A stretch of DNA of 64,000 bases from positions 52,059-116,058 of the forward strand of contig NZ_JANRKL010000177.1 in NCBI RefSeq assembly GCF_033763495.1. The letters are read 5' to 3'. The notes under the pieces are model-generated. The model had not been told where the DNA came from. It saw only the letters and a program-made list of their open reading frames with translations, and did not search any database. The position numbers and the translations under genes were made by a program. Position 1 is the first letter of the stretch. Each line of letters starts with the position of its first letter. This stretch comes from Haliscomenobacter sp033763495 (lineage in GTDB: Bacteria; Bacteroidota; Bacteroidia; Chitinophagales; Saprospiraceae). Below are positions 43,811-53,421 of the stretch, piece after piece.

Positions 43811-44095
43811 CTAGCCCAAGTCTTCCAACCTCAACCAAAAAGAGCGCGCTACCGCTAGGCTACTGCTGGTACAGGTCTCCAGACTTATACCATTGTATGC
43901 ACGTATTCTGACGTTTATAATCAAAAGAAGATGAGTCCTTTAATCTTTATAACCAGCCTTTTCCAACAAATGACTTGTCGTTGTCGTTTAACATCGTGCA
44001 TAATTTTGCGTCTGGAGACGCGGGGATATTGGTTCAAGTCTGGAGACGTTGAACCAGCGTTGCGCCTTAAAGCTGATTGGCGAGACTTGGGCTAG
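43811..44095. repeat. Nested inverted repeat (family D) in a 442-nt gap
   Basis: Outer arms CTAGCCCAAGTCT (43811-43823) and AGACTTGGGCTAG (44083-44095) match perfectly over 13 nt. Inner arms GTCTCCAGACTT (43875-43886) and AAGTCTGGAGAC (44036-44047) match over 12 nt. Between arms the two sides keep partial similarity (ACCAGC next to the inner arm on both). A local palindrome GCGTCTGGAGACGC lies at 44008-44021. The whole gap 43711-44152 holds no gene; the elements look like diverged inverted copies of one 85-nt unit. Confidence 0.65.
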
Positions 44096-44152
44096 GGGAA
44101 AAGTGATTTGGGCTAGTGGATAATTATTCTGTGCGCAGCAAAAAATAAGTAC

Positions 44153-45187
44153 ATGTTGGTGTTTAAAAAAATTATTTTTTACTTTTTTCTGTGTATCACT
44201 TTTGCTTGTAACCAGACGCAACAAGGTGAGGATTACCTTTCTTTGTATTACCCTGTAAAAGTAAATGGCAAATTCGGTCTTATCGATACTTCAGGGCAAA
44301 TTGTAATGGAGCCAAAGTATTTGAATGTTTATCCCCTAAAAAAAGATGTGTTTTTAATTGAAGATTCCACAGGAAACCGCATGGTTGATAATCAAGGTTT
44401 GGTTTTATTAGAAATTCCTCCAAACACTATGCCTCTAGACTCTAATGGGGAATGGATCAAAATTGACGAGATAGAAAACGACACCGTTTTTTTCTTTGAT
44501 CTAGATGGGCAAAAACGTTTAGCAATTCCTAAGCAGGGAATTTCGCATGTTAGTGGGAATTTTGATGATTGTGATCGGCTTCTAGTGGTATTGAGCGAAG
44601 GTAAATTCCTTTATTTGAATAAGAAAGGAGAAAAGGTATTTTCCATTAGCGGAGGTATACCTAGTTCTTTTGACACTAAAAGCAGGTTGGCTCGTATAAT
44701 CTATACTAAAAAGACTTGTTACTATGACACGATGGGGCGGGTAAAATTTTGTGTACCGGGAGAAGGTAATCAGTTTAATGAGGGATTAGCCTTGATCGAA
44801 CAATCTAATAAAAAATATTTCATCAATGAATTGGGCAAAAAATCCTTGGATGTAAGTCAGTACGACTATGTCGATCCTTGGTTTCAGGATGGTATTACTT
44901 TCGTAATCAAAGGAGACTCCGAGGGATATATTGATTCCCAGGGAAATGTGGTAATTCCATTGATTTACAGCCAGGTTTCTCGCTTTACTTTAGGTCTTGC
45001 CACTGCACAAGACCCAAAGGATGATAAATGGATCATCATCAATCGCCAAAACCAAGTCGTATCAGCTAAAAGATTTGATCGGCTTGATCGAGAAGGTTAT
45101 TCTGGTTATTTGTGTCGTGCAAAAAAAGATGACACCACTGGCTGGATCAATAGGAAAGGGGAGTTTGTGTGGATTGATCCAGATTAA
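44153..45187 (+). CDS. WG-repeat lipoprotein
   Basis: 344 residues. Lipoprotein signal FFLCITFAC puts the lipidated Cys at 19. WG-type repeats recur: VNGKFGLIDTSGQIVMEPKY near 37, a diverged set in the middle, EGYIDSQGNVVIPLIYSQ near 262, and TGWINRKGEFVWI at the end. Such repeats form beta-propeller-like surfaces; no enzyme activity is known. It sits on the outer or inner membrane depending on Lol sorting. Base composition is more AT-rich than its neighbours. Confidence 0.85.
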   Translation: MLVFKKIIFYFFLCITFACNQTQQGEDYLSLYYPVKVNGKFGLIDTSGQIVMEPKYLNVYPLKKDVFLIEDSTGNRMVDNQGLVLLEIPPNTMPLDSNGEWIKIDEIENDTVFFFDLDGQKRLAIPKQGISHVSGNFDDCDRLLVVLSEGKFLYLNKKGEKVFSISGGIPSSFDTKSRLARIIYTKKTCYYDTMGRVKFCVPGEGNQFNEGLALIEQSNKKYFINELGKKSLDVSQYDYVDPWFQDGITFVIKGDSEGYIDSQGNVVIPLIYSQVSRFTLGLATAQDPKDDKWIIINRQNQVVSAKRFDRLDREGYSGYLCRAKKDDTTGWINRKGEFVWIDPD

Positions 45188-45203
45188 AAACCCGAAGATG
45201 TTA

Positions 45204-45319
45204 CTGAGGTGCCCCTTTAGTGCCTTAGGTTTCTTAGGTGGTGAAAAATTTTTCCTGCTCCGCAAGTTCTTTATTCTTTCACCACCCAAGAAACCTAATA
45301 CACTTAAGAAGCACCTCAG
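45204..45319. repeat. Family A long-hairpin repeat, copy 2
   Basis: Outer arms CTGAGGTGC (45204-45212) and GCACCTCAG (45311-45319) pair; the inner stem is CTTAGGTTTCTTAGGTGGTG against CACCACCCAAGAAACCTAA. The loop CCTGCTCCGCAAG is the reverse complement of the loop motif in the other copies. It fills the gap between two converging genes and could end transcription from both sides. Confidence 0.85.
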
Positions 45320-45332
45320 CAAGATAGGCACT

Positions 45333-48300
45333 TTACTCCACTTTCAGCGGCGTATACGGCTTAAACAACGAAAACTGCACCATTTCCACCTTCTTCCGAT
45401 AATCCGCAAACTTCGTACTGAAGAAATTATTGATGCGGTTCAACACATCCGCAGTTTGTTTGCGGGCTTGGGCAAGGGAGCGTTGGGCACCCTGGTTCGG
45501 CGCACCTTCCGATGCATTGATGTATTGCTGGGCGCGACCAAGCGCTGAAGTCAGGTTGTCGTCGTCGCGTTGGATACCTTTGACGTCTTCGGGCTCCATG
45601 TAGAGGCGTTCCAGCACATTCAGGCTGTCTTGGAGGGCCTTGCCCAATTTGGACAGCTGTTGTTTGGTGCTATCGGGCGCATTGGCCAGAGCCGCATCCA
45701 CCCGGCGGATGGTATTGCGGGCCTCTTTGAGTTGATCAAAACCTTCGGAGGCTTTTTTGATCACTTTTTCAAAGTCGCGGTACGCAGCGTCTTTGGCTTT
45801 CAGGTCATCCATTTTCACCTCCAGGCGTGGGTCAGATTTGACCGTTACCGAGGTCGAATCTTTCAGTTTACCCCATACCGCCACTACTTTATACGTACCT
45901 GGCAGTACTGCGGGGCCACTGGGAGCATCCTCATCCGGGCGGCGTTCCTGGCGGCTGGGTTGGCGTACCCCATTGCGATTCAAGGGCCAGTACACCTTCA
46001 CCATACCTGTATCTACCCGGGAGCTAAAGGTCCGAACGGTGTCTCCGCTGCTCGAGAGGATAATGATTTTCACCCGCTCGGGGCGTTTTTCCTCCTTGGT
46101 GGCGGCAGGTTTTGCAGTGGTGCTCGCAGGTGCAGCCGCAGGTTTTACATAAGGAACCCACAAGGAGATTGAAGCACCAGGTGCTTTGTTTTCCCCGGCA
46201 AACATCCCGTCCGCCGCAAAGCGGATGCCTTCAAAGGATTTGAAAGCCGCCTGATAAGCATCTGGAACGGGGAAAATTTTGAAGGGCTGCTCCAGCACCT
46301 TCCCCCCCGTACGCGCAATCTCGCGCAAGGGGCGGATGTCGTCCAAAATCCAGAAAGCCCGGCCAAAAGTAGCGATGATCAGGTCGTGATCACGGGGGTG
46401 AATTTTCATGTCGGCGGTAGGCACGCTGGGGTAGCCATTGGTCCACTTGGTCCAGGTAGCCCCCTTGTCGATGCTGAGGTACAAGCCTTGATCGGTGCCC
46501 AGGAACAACAATTTGGGCTCAATCGGATCTTGCACCAGGCACAAAGTGAAACCACTCACTTTGTTTTCATCCACAATTTTGCGGAAAGTTTGGCCATAAT
46601 CGCTGGTGTGGTATACCATTGGCCGCCAGTCGTTGCGGCGGTAATCGTTCACGATCACAAAGGCTTCCCCGGCATTGTGTGCCGAAGCCTCGATGTAGGG
46701 AATCCAGCTTGCCGCCTTGTAACCCGGCAGTTTACTGATCAAATTGCTCCAGGTTTTACCACCGTCGCGGGTCAATTGCAGGTTGCCATCATCGGTGCCC
46801 ACCCAAATCACTTTTGCATCTTTGGGGCTGGGGGCAATCGCAAGAATGGTGGTATGGTTTTCAGCATTGGTGGCGTCCAGGGTCAAACCACCACTCAGGT
46901 GAGGCTTTTGTTTGGAGGTATCGTTGGTGGTCAGGTCGGGCGAAATGATTTCCCAACTTTGACCACAATCTTTGCTGTAGTGCAAAAACTGGCTACCAAA
47001 ATACACCCCACAGGCATTGTGTGGGTCTTGGGAAAAACCAGCGTTCCAGTTGAAGCGCAACTCGGTTCCATTGGGCGAAGTTGGTTTAATAAACTGGGTT
47101 TTGCCCGTTTCGGTATCTACATAGCCAACATTGCCACCTTGCGACATGGCGTATACATACCGCGAATTGTCGGGGCGGAAACCCAGGTCAAAACCATCGC
47201 CGAAGAACACTTCCTGCCACTGGCTGGTACGAATTCCCCCAGCTTGCCAAACCGCACTGGGGCCAACCCAGGAACCATTGTCCTGCATGCCACCCCCAAT
47301 TTTATAAGGAATCGATAGGTCGTAGTTGACGTGGTAAAACTGGCCCACCGGAATGTTTTCGATGAAGCGCCAACTTTTCCCGCCATCGTGCGAGATGTTC
47401 AAACCACCGTCGTTGCCGTCGATGATGTAATTCGGGTCATTGGGATGAATCCAGAAGGCATGGTGATCAGGGTGTACACCTGAATAAGGGAGTACGGTTT
47501 CAAAAGTTTTACCCCCATCTTCACTTTTGGTCACCAAAGAGAAAATATTCCAGAGGCGGTTTTCATTCTTGGGGTCAACATAAATTTCAGCGTAATAAAA
47601 GGGACGGTCGCCAATGTTTTTGGTGGCTACTACACTCCATTTTTTGCCACCATCAACGGATTTGTACAAAGCATTGTCTTTGGCCTCCACCAAAGCATAA
47701 ACGATATTGGGCTTGGAACGGGAAATCGCCAAACCAACCCGGCCCAGGCTGCCCTTGGGTAGTCCGTCGGCATCACTGCGGCGTTCCCAGGTGTCTCCAC
47801 CATCGTGGGTCACATAAATGCCCGAGCCAGCTCCACCCGAATTGAAGGTCCAGGGTTTGCGGCCGTATTCCCACATGGCTACAATGATTTTGTTGGGGTT
47901 GCTGGGATCTACCACCATGTCGGCCACACCGGTTTGGTTGTTGACGTAGAGGATTCGTTCCCAGGTTTTGCCCCCATCCTTCGTGCGGTACACCCCACGT
48001 TCCTCATTGGGGCCATAGGCTGAACCTTGTGCTCCCGCAAAAACCACATTGGGATTGTCGCGATGAATGATGATGCGGTGGATGGTTTTGGTTTCTTTCA
48101 AACCCATGTTTTTCCAGGTTTTCCCGGCATCCAGTGAGCGAAAAATACCCAAACCGAAGTTTTGTGAGTTGCGTGGATTGCCTTCGCCGGTACCCACCCA
48201 AATGTCGCTCGGATTGGATTGGTTGATGGCAATGGCACCAATGGATTGAATGGCTTGATCATCAAAAATGGGCATCCAGGTGATGCCACCACTTTCGGAT

Positions 48301-48506
48301 TTCCACACCCCACCAGAAGCACTGCCCACGTAAATGTGGTCGGGCTCACTTTGTACAACGTCAATGGCTGTGATCCGGCCGGACATCCCCGACGGGCCAA
48401 TGTTGCGTGGTTTGATGTTTTTAAATGATTTAAGATCAAGGGTTTGCGCAGACAAAGACATTGCAAAAACTGCACAACAAAGGGTAAACAACAGCCTAGG
48501 TTGCAT
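45333..48506 (-). CDS. Secreted BNR/Asp-box (Vps10/sortilin-like) propeller protein
   Basis: 1057 residues. Signal peptide 1-20. Residues about 25-760 hold some ten Asp-box repeats of the S-x-D-x-G-x-T-W type (SLDAGKTW, TKDGGKTW, THDGGDTW, SEDGGKTF, SHDGGKSW, TRDGGKTW, SIDKGATW), forming one or two large propellers. A linker rich in Pro/Ala/Lys (about 790-830) and a beta-sandwich (ILSSSGDTVRTFSSRVDTG) follow, then a C-terminal helical region. Bacteroidota homologues are annotated as glycosyl hydrolases or sortilin-like, but no sialidase active-site set is evident. Likely periplasmic or surface located. No T9SS tail. Confidence 0.87.
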   Translation of the reverse strand: MQPRLLFTLCCAVFAMSLSAQTLDLKSFKNIKPRNIGPSGMSGRITAIDVVQSEPDHIYVGSASGGVWKSESGGITWMPIFDDQAIQSIGAIAINQSNPSDIWVGTGEGNPRNSQNFGLGIFRSLDAGKTWKNMGLKETKTIHRIIIHRDNPNVVFAGAQGSAYGPNEERGVYRTKDGGKTWERILYVNNQTGVADMVVDPSNPNKIIVAMWEYGRKPWTFNSGGAGSGIYVTHDGGDTWERRSDADGLPKGSLGRVGLAISRSKPNIVYALVEAKDNALYKSVDGGKKWSVVATKNIGDRPFYYAEIYVDPKNENRLWNIFSLVTKSEDGGKTFETVLPYSGVHPDHHAFWIHPNDPNYIIDGNDGGLNISHDGGKSWRFIENIPVGQFYHVNYDLSIPYKIGGGMQDNGSWVGPSAVWQAGGIRTSQWQEVFFGDGFDLGFRPDNSRYVYAMSQGGNVGYVDTETGKTQFIKPTSPNGTELRFNWNAGFSQDPHNACGVYFGSQFLHYSKDCGQSWEIISPDLTTNDTSKQKPHLSGGLTLDATNAENHTTILAIAPSPKDAKVIWVGTDDGNLQLTRDGGKTWSNLISKLPGYKAASWIPYIEASAHNAGEAFVIVNDYRRNDWRPMVYHTSDYGQTFRKIVDENKVSGFTLCLVQDPIEPKLLFLGTDQGLYLSIDKGATWTKWTNGYPSVPTADMKIHPRDHDLIIATFGRAFWILDDIRPLREIARTGGKVLEQPFKIFPVPDAYQAAFKSFEGIRFAADGMFAGENKAPGASISLWVPYVKPAAAPASTTAKPAATKEEKRPERVKIIILSSSGDTVRTFSSRVDTGMVKVYWPLNRNGVRQPSRQERRPDEDAPSGPAVLPGTYKVVAVWGKLKDSTSVTVKSDPRLEVKMDDLKAKDAAYRDFEKVIKKASEGFDQLKEARNTIRRVDAALANAPDSTKQQLSKLGKALQDSLNVLERLYMEPEDVKGIQRDDDNLTSALGRAQQYINASEGAPNQGAQRSLAQARKQTADVLNRINNFFSTKFADYRKKVEMVQFSLFKPYTPLKVE

Positions 48507-48815
48507 AAATTTGGATTTGGTTAATCAAGCTTATCCCGAGTTGAGGTACGATAAGCTGGCTGAGATAGAAAATAACACCCCCAGAATGTTGTGGTAGTGG
48601 GGTGAATAGGCGAATATAATTTATCTAGCATGAAAAAAAAATGAACAAAGCCCAAAGGCCCAAATGTAAGGGCATAAGGCAGTAAAACGAAGATCAAAGT
48701 CGCTTTGGCCCGATTTGTGTGGGAGGAATAATCGCCGGATTGAAGTCAAAAAAAACTATTCTTCGCTTCAATGCATTATATTACATGCTGTTTTATAAAA
48801 AAATCTGGAGAAGAG
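48507..48815. other. Divergent intergenic region with two small hairpins
   Basis: Lies between divergent genes, so it must hold both promoters. AGCTTATC (48528-48535) pairs with GATAAGCT (48550-48557), and CACCCC (48576-48581) pairs with GGGGTG (48599-48604). I see no exact -33/-7 promoter match and no small gene. Confidence 0.5.
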
Positions 48816-51674
48816 ATGATTGACGCAAAAATGCAATACGCTTTCAAAACCGTCCCTGACGACTTGTTGAAAGTCCAACGCTATACCCTTTCTAATGGAT
48901 TACAATTGTTTTTAAGTGTAAATAAAAATGAGCCAAGAGTGTACACCAATATTGTAGTTAGGGCGGGGTCCAAACAGGATCCACCGGAAACTACAGGCCT
49001 GGCGCACTACATGGAACATATGTTGTTTAAAGGCACTAGCCGCATTGGTACGCTGGATTGGGAAAAAGAAAAAGTGCTGCTGGAGCAAATTTCTGATTTA
49101 TACGAAGCACACCGTGCTACTCAGGACGAAGCGGAACGTCGGCGGATTTATGCCGAAATTGACCGGGTATCTTTTGAAGCAGCCAAATTGACAGCTCCCA
49201 GCGAGTACGATAAATTGGTGAGCAACATCGGTGCAAAAGACACGAATGCCTACACCTGGGTTGAGCAAACCGTTTATGTCAATGACATCCCGGCCAACGA
49301 ACTGGAGCGCTGGATGCAACTGGAATCTGAACGTTTTCGGATGATGGCGTTGCGTTTGTTCCATACAGAATTGGAGACCGTTTACGAAGAATTCAATATT
49401 TCTCAGGATAAGGATGTCCGCAAGGTCAATACTGCAATTCGGGAAGTGCTTTTCCCTTCACACCCTTACGGAACCCAAACAACCATTGGATCAGCAGAAC
49501 ATTTGCGCACCCCTTCCCAGGTAAACATCCAGAAGTATTTCCAAACCTACTATGTACCCAACAACATGGCTCTGGTCATGGCGGGCGATTTTGACCCTGC
49601 CGAGGTGGTAGAATTGGCAGAAAAATACTTTGGCGTTTACGAGCCCAAACCCGTGCCGCCCTTCTCTTTTTCCCTACAACCCGATTTGAACGAGCCTGTT
49701 CTAAAGGTGGTTTATGGGCAGGAACCTGCGTTGGTCATGCTGGCCTGGCGTTTTGATCAGGCCAAATCGGCCGATACCCTTTTCCTTTTGCTGATCCGAA
49801 CCCTTTTGTACAACGATCAGGCGGGTTTGCTCGATCTGAATGTCAACCAGCAGCAGAAGGTGTTGGAATCGGAATCCTGGTTCTGGTTTTATGAAGATTA
49901 TTCTGTCTTTGGTTTGTACGGCAAGCCCCGGGAAGGTCAAACCCTGGAAGAGGTCAAAGCAATTCTCCTGGGCGAACTGCAGAAAATTTGCCGGGGTGAA
50001 TTTGAAGAATGGATGGTAGAAGCGGTTATCAACGACTACAAACTGGGCCAAATCATGGCCTCGGAGTCCAATAGCGCCCGGGTCAATGCCATGACCAGCA
50101 GTTTCATCCTCGGGATGGACTGGGAGCACTACACCCGCCGAATCAGCGACATTGCCAAAATCACCAAAGAACAAATTGTCGAATTTGCCCAAAAGCATTT
50201 CAAAGACAATTACGTTGAGGTCCATAAGGTCCAGGCGGAAGATTCCAATGTGATCAAGGTGGAAAAACCCGTGATCACCGCGGTGGAACTCAATCGGGAC
50301 TCAGTATCTGAATACGCCCAGGCTTTCCTCGACATCAGTACCCCAAGGATTGAGCCGGTTTTTGTCGATTTTGAAACTGCCATTCAATCCACCACGCTCA
50401 AATCCGGCATTCAGCTTGATTATGTTCGCAACCCGAACAATTCGCTTTTTCGCCTGGACTATATTTTCCCGATGGGAAAAAACAGCGATCGCAAATTGGC
50501 CATTGCCGTACAATACTTGCCTTACCTGGGTACCAGTCGCTACAGTTCAGCCGATTTGCAACGTGAACTATACCGTTGGGGGCTGAGTTTCGAAGTCAGT
50601 AACGACGACGATTATACCTACATGACCCTGAGCGGCCTGGAAGACAACATGCTCAAAGGCCTGGAGTTGTTGGAGCACATCATCAGCAATCTTCAACCAG
50701 ATGCTGCCATCCTGCAAAATGTGGTCACGGATGCCTTGACCCACCGGGCCAATGCGAAGAAGGACCGGAATGTGGTTTTGCGCAATGCCCTGGGCAATTA
50801 CGCGCGTTATGGCACCGATTCCCCATTCACCTATCGCCTGACCGTAGAAGAATTGCGCCAACTGGAAGCCGACGAACTTTGCCAAAAAATCAAGGACCTG
50901 AATGGCTTCGAGCACAAGATTTACTACTATGGCCAAATGCCCATGTCGGAAGTAACCAATTTGCTGGAAACCCATCACCAGGTTGCTACGCCGCTTAAAA
51001 AGGCAGTGCCATCCCGCGCTTTTACTCAATTGGACACCAAAGAGAACCAGGTGGTTTTTCTGGATTTTCCCATTGTACAAACGGATGTCATGCTGGTATC
51101 GAAAGGTACTCCGCAGTTCAACATGGATGAACACCTGATCAGCGATTTGTTCAATGACTATTTTGGTCTGGGGCTTTCCTCCATCGTTTTTCAGGAAATT
51201 CGGGAATCCAAAGCCTTGGCTTATTCCACCTATGCCTTTTACAGCTCCCCGCGCAAGCGAGAGTGGGCGCACTACCTGCAAGCCTACGTGGGTACCCAGC
51301 CGGATAAATTGTCGGATGCCATTCCTACTTTCCTGCAATTGTTGAATGAGATGCCCGTGGTCGACTCTCAAATTGAGCACGCCCGGCAGGCTATTCTGAA
51401 ACGTATTGAAAGTGAGCGCATCATTCCTTCCCGGGTGTATTGGACGGCACGCGCCAATCGGGAGCTGGGCTATACAGGGGACATGCGTCAGGAAATTTAT
51501 CAACATACCGAACGCTCCAGCAGCCGCGATTTGGTGGCTTTCCACGAGGAATACGTGCGGGGTCGGGCTTATACCTTCCTAGTGATGGGCAGCAAATCTC
51601 AGGTCGATCTGAACTACCTGGAAAACTTCGGGGCACTGAGAGAAGTGAGTTTGGAGGAAGTGTTTGGGTATTAA
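48816..51674 (+). CDS. M16 family (insulinase/pitrilysin-like) zinc metalloprotease
   Basis: 952 residues from the ATG at 48816, preceded by GGAGAAGAG; an ATG 45 nt upstream is in frame but has no such site. The inverted zinc motif HYMEH (His64, Glu67, His68) and downstream ETVYEEFN supply the ligands. The first half ends near 470. A second, inactive M16 half follows (from DISTPRIEPVFVDFETAIQ, including LGLSSIVFQEIRESKALAYS). The two-halved single-chain form resembles pitrilysin. No signal peptide is visible, so it probably acts on peptides inside the cell. Confidence 0.92.
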   Translation: MIDAKMQYAFKTVPDDLLKVQRYTLSNGLQLFLSVNKNEPRVYTNIVVRAGSKQDPPETTGLAHYMEHMLFKGTSRIGTLDWEKEKVLLEQISDLYEAHRATQDEAERRRIYAEIDRVSFEAAKLTAPSEYDKLVSNIGAKDTNAYTWVEQTVYVNDIPANELERWMQLESERFRMMALRLFHTELETVYEEFNISQDKDVRKVNTAIREVLFPSHPYGTQTTIGSAEHLRTPSQVNIQKYFQTYYVPNNMALVMAGDFDPAEVVELAEKYFGVYEPKPVPPFSFSLQPDLNEPVLKVVYGQEPALVMLAWRFDQAKSADTLFLLLIRTLLYNDQAGLLDLNVNQQQKVLESESWFWFYEDYSVFGLYGKPREGQTLEEVKAILLGELQKICRGEFEEWMVEAVINDYKLGQIMASESNSARVNAMTSSFILGMDWEHYTRRISDIAKITKEQIVEFAQKHFKDNYVEVHKVQAEDSNVIKVEKPVITAVELNRDSVSEYAQAFLDISTPRIEPVFVDFETAIQSTTLKSGIQLDYVRNPNNSLFRLDYIFPMGKNSDRKLAIAVQYLPYLGTSRYSSADLQRELYRWGLSFEVSNDDDYTYMTLSGLEDNMLKGLELLEHIISNLQPDAAILQNVVTDALTHRANAKKDRNVVLRNALGNYARYGTDSPFTYRLTVEELRQLEADELCQKIKDLNGFEHKIYYYGQMPMSEVTNLLETHHQVATPLKKAVPSRAFTQLDTKENQVVFLDFPIVQTDVMLVSKGTPQFNMDEHLISDLFNDYFGLGLSSIVFQEIRESKALAYSTYAFYSSPRKREWAHYLQAYVGTQPDKLSDAIPTFLQLLNEMPVVDSQIEHARQAILKRIESERIIPSRVYWTARANRELGYTGDMRQEIYQHTERSSSRDLVAFHEEYVRGRAYTFLVMGSKSQVDLNYLENFGALREVSLEEVFGY

Positions 51675-51676
51675 TA

Positions 51677-51818
51677 AAGTTGAGGAGTTGAGGGGTTGAG
51701 AAGTTGAGGCTACAGCAAGAATGGGTGTGTGTTAGTGTGTGACTGTGTGCGTGTGCCAATGGCGTCTAAGTCACTTGCGGTAGCCTCAACTTCTCAACTT
51801 CTCAACCCCTCAATTCCT
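51677..51818. repeat. Family B inverted repeat (GTTGAGG type), copy 2, with GT-rich centre
   Basis: Left arm (51677-51713) of GTTGAGGAGTTGAGGGGTTG units pairs with the right arm (51781-51818) of CTCAACTTCTCAACCCC. The centre has a GTGTGTGTTAGTGTGTGACT low-complexity tract and the core GCGTCTAAGTCACTTGCGG plus TAGCC (51762-51785) shared with copy 1. On the other strand the tract ends in CACACCCATTCTTG, as in the family C cluster near 19885. Confidence 0.8.
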
Positions 51819-51831
51819 ATACTTCATAATT

Positions 51832-52734
51832 ATGCAGGCTCTTTTCCACCATCCGCCCAGCCCAATCCAAATCTTCCATCATCCCATCCTGGAAGCTCAA
51901 AACCTCACTTGTTTCATCAAACGTGACGATTTATTACAACTGGAAACCCAAGCCGGGGATCAGGCGTTTTGTGGCAACAAATGGCGCAAGCTAAAATACA
52001 ACCTCAGTGCTGCCAGGGAACAGGGTTATGGAACATTGCTTACCTTCGGCGGTGCGTTTTCCAATCACATTGCCGCTACCGCCAGCGCTGGAAAATTGTT
52101 TGGTTTCAATACGATCGGCATCATCAGAGGGGAAAAGGTAGAGCCCTTAAACCCAACGCTGGAATTCGCTACATCTTGCGAGATGAAGTTGCACTTTTGG
52201 TCTCGCGAAGCCTATCGGCGCAAAGATGATCCACAGGTATTGGCTCAATTGCAGGAACAATTTCCTCAAGCCTACATTATCCCGGAAGGAGGCACCAATG
52301 CCCTGGCTTTACGCGGCTGTGCAGAAATTGCAGAAGAGCTACTGGCCCAGGAACAGCTGGATTACCTTTGTTTGAGTTGTGGCACCGGTGGGACCCTGGC
52401 TGGAGTGATTCAGGGTTTGGCGGGCAGAGCCTTTGCACTGGGTTTTTCGGCTTTGAAAGGAGATTTTCACAAAGTAGAAGTTCAACAATTATTGAGTTTA
52501 AACAACCCCAACAACTGGGCGGTTGCTACCGAGTATCATTTTGGGGGATACGCCAAAACGCCTCCTGAGTTGCTGGATTTTTTAGTAGAAATGAAAAAGT
52601 ATAACCTGCCTTTGGAACCAATTTATACCGGTAAAATGATGTGGGGAGTGCTCGACAAGGCAAAACAGGGCTATTTCCCATCAGGTTCGCGGATTGGGGT
52701 ATTGCATACGGGTGGAATGCAGGGTTGGCGATGA
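51832..52734 (+). CDS. PLP-dependent ACC deaminase / D-cysteine desulfhydrase family enzyme
   Basis: 300 residues. The cofactor lysine is Lys50 in FCGNKWRKLKYNL. FGGAFSNHIAATASAG gives the substrate-binding Ser-Asn-His, and LCLSCGTGGTLAGV is the phosphate-binding loop. The C-terminus ends VLHTGGMQGW, the usual family end. Family members either open 1-aminocyclopropane-1-carboxylate or desulfurate D-cysteine; which applies here cannot be told, but D-cysteine desulfhydrase activity is the more common in non-plant bacteria. Monocistronic between a family B repeat and a converging gene. Confidence 0.9.
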   Translation: MQALFHHPPSPIQIFHHPILEAQNLTCFIKRDDLLQLETQAGDQAFCGNKWRKLKYNLSAAREQGYGTLLTFGGAFSNHIAATASAGKLFGFNTIGIIRGEKVEPLNPTLEFATSCEMKLHFWSREAYRRKDDPQVLAQLQEQFPQAYIIPEGGTNALALRGCAEIAEELLAQEQLDYLCLSCGTGGTLAGVIQGLAGRAFALGFSALKGDFHKVEVQQLLSLNNPNNWAVATEYHFGGYAKTPPELLDFLVEMKKYNLPLEPIYTGKMMWGVLDKAKQGYFPSGSRIGVLHTGGMQGWR

Positions 52735-52806
52735 GTGAAACACATAGTATGAGGGTGAAAAATGCTTTTGCCATCCTCAAAGGCATAGATTCAGCTCAGC
52801 GTATAG

Positions 52807-53388
52807 CTAAAAATCCTTCAGCGGCTGCGTCCCATACATTTTGCCTTGCTTGCTCATTTTGATCAAATAATTCAAGCGTTTTTGTTTCTCCGCCTCGCGG
52901 CTATTGCCCGTGATCTCATTGATCCAACCTATTTTGAGGCGCTTGTAAAAGTGAGGGAATTTGGAAAAATTCTCCCAAACCTCTGGATCCTGCTGCAATT
53001 GTACCACGATCCATTCGGGAATTACCAGCGGATCATCCATCTGCCCGATTTGGTCCGCGATGGGGGCTACCCCCGCTGGAGTCATTAGTCCCTGTTGTTG
53101 CAATTTCCAGACTCGCTGCCGGTTGAGTTCAGACAAGAAGGTTTTTTTCTTACGGGGGGTGATGCGTTGCACCGCACTTTCTTCGTCGTATTTTTTGTTT
53201 ACCCCATCAATCCAGCCAAAACACAGGCATTCTTCCACCATGTCATCGTAGGGAAGAGAGGGTTTGCCGGTAGCCTTGCGGTAGGTCTGCAACCAAACCT
53301 CCGTTTTTCCGCTTTGATGGTAGGTTTGTAACCAGTCCCGCCATTGTTGGCGATTGTGGGGGTAGAAGACTTCGGTGATTTCAGGCAT
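52807..53388 (-). CDS. YdeI/OmpD-associated family protein
   Basis: 193 residues. EEVWLQ-like start (TEVWLQTYRKATGKPSLPYDDMVEECLCFGWIDG), ITPRKKKTFLSELNRQRV and the C-terminal HFYKRLKIGWINEITGNSREAEKQKRL match the YdeI/bacteriocin-resistance family. Salmonella and Bacillus relatives have been linked to stress or peptide resistance, but the mechanism is not known. The last part is a basic helical segment. A family A repeat lies directly upstream. Confidence 0.85.
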   Translation of the reverse strand: MPEITEVFYPHNRQQWRDWLQTYHQSGKTEVWLQTYRKATGKPSLPYDDMVEECLCFGWIDGVNKKYDEESAVQRITPRKKKTFLSELNRQRVWKLQQQGLMTPAGVAPIADQIGQMDDPLVIPEWIVVQLQQDPEVWENFSKFPHFYKRLKIGWINEITGNSREAEKQKRLNYLIKMSKQGKMYGTQPLKDF

Positions 53389-53421
53389 AAAAAAGGTTTA
53401 AGGAGCTTGAGCCATCGATTG

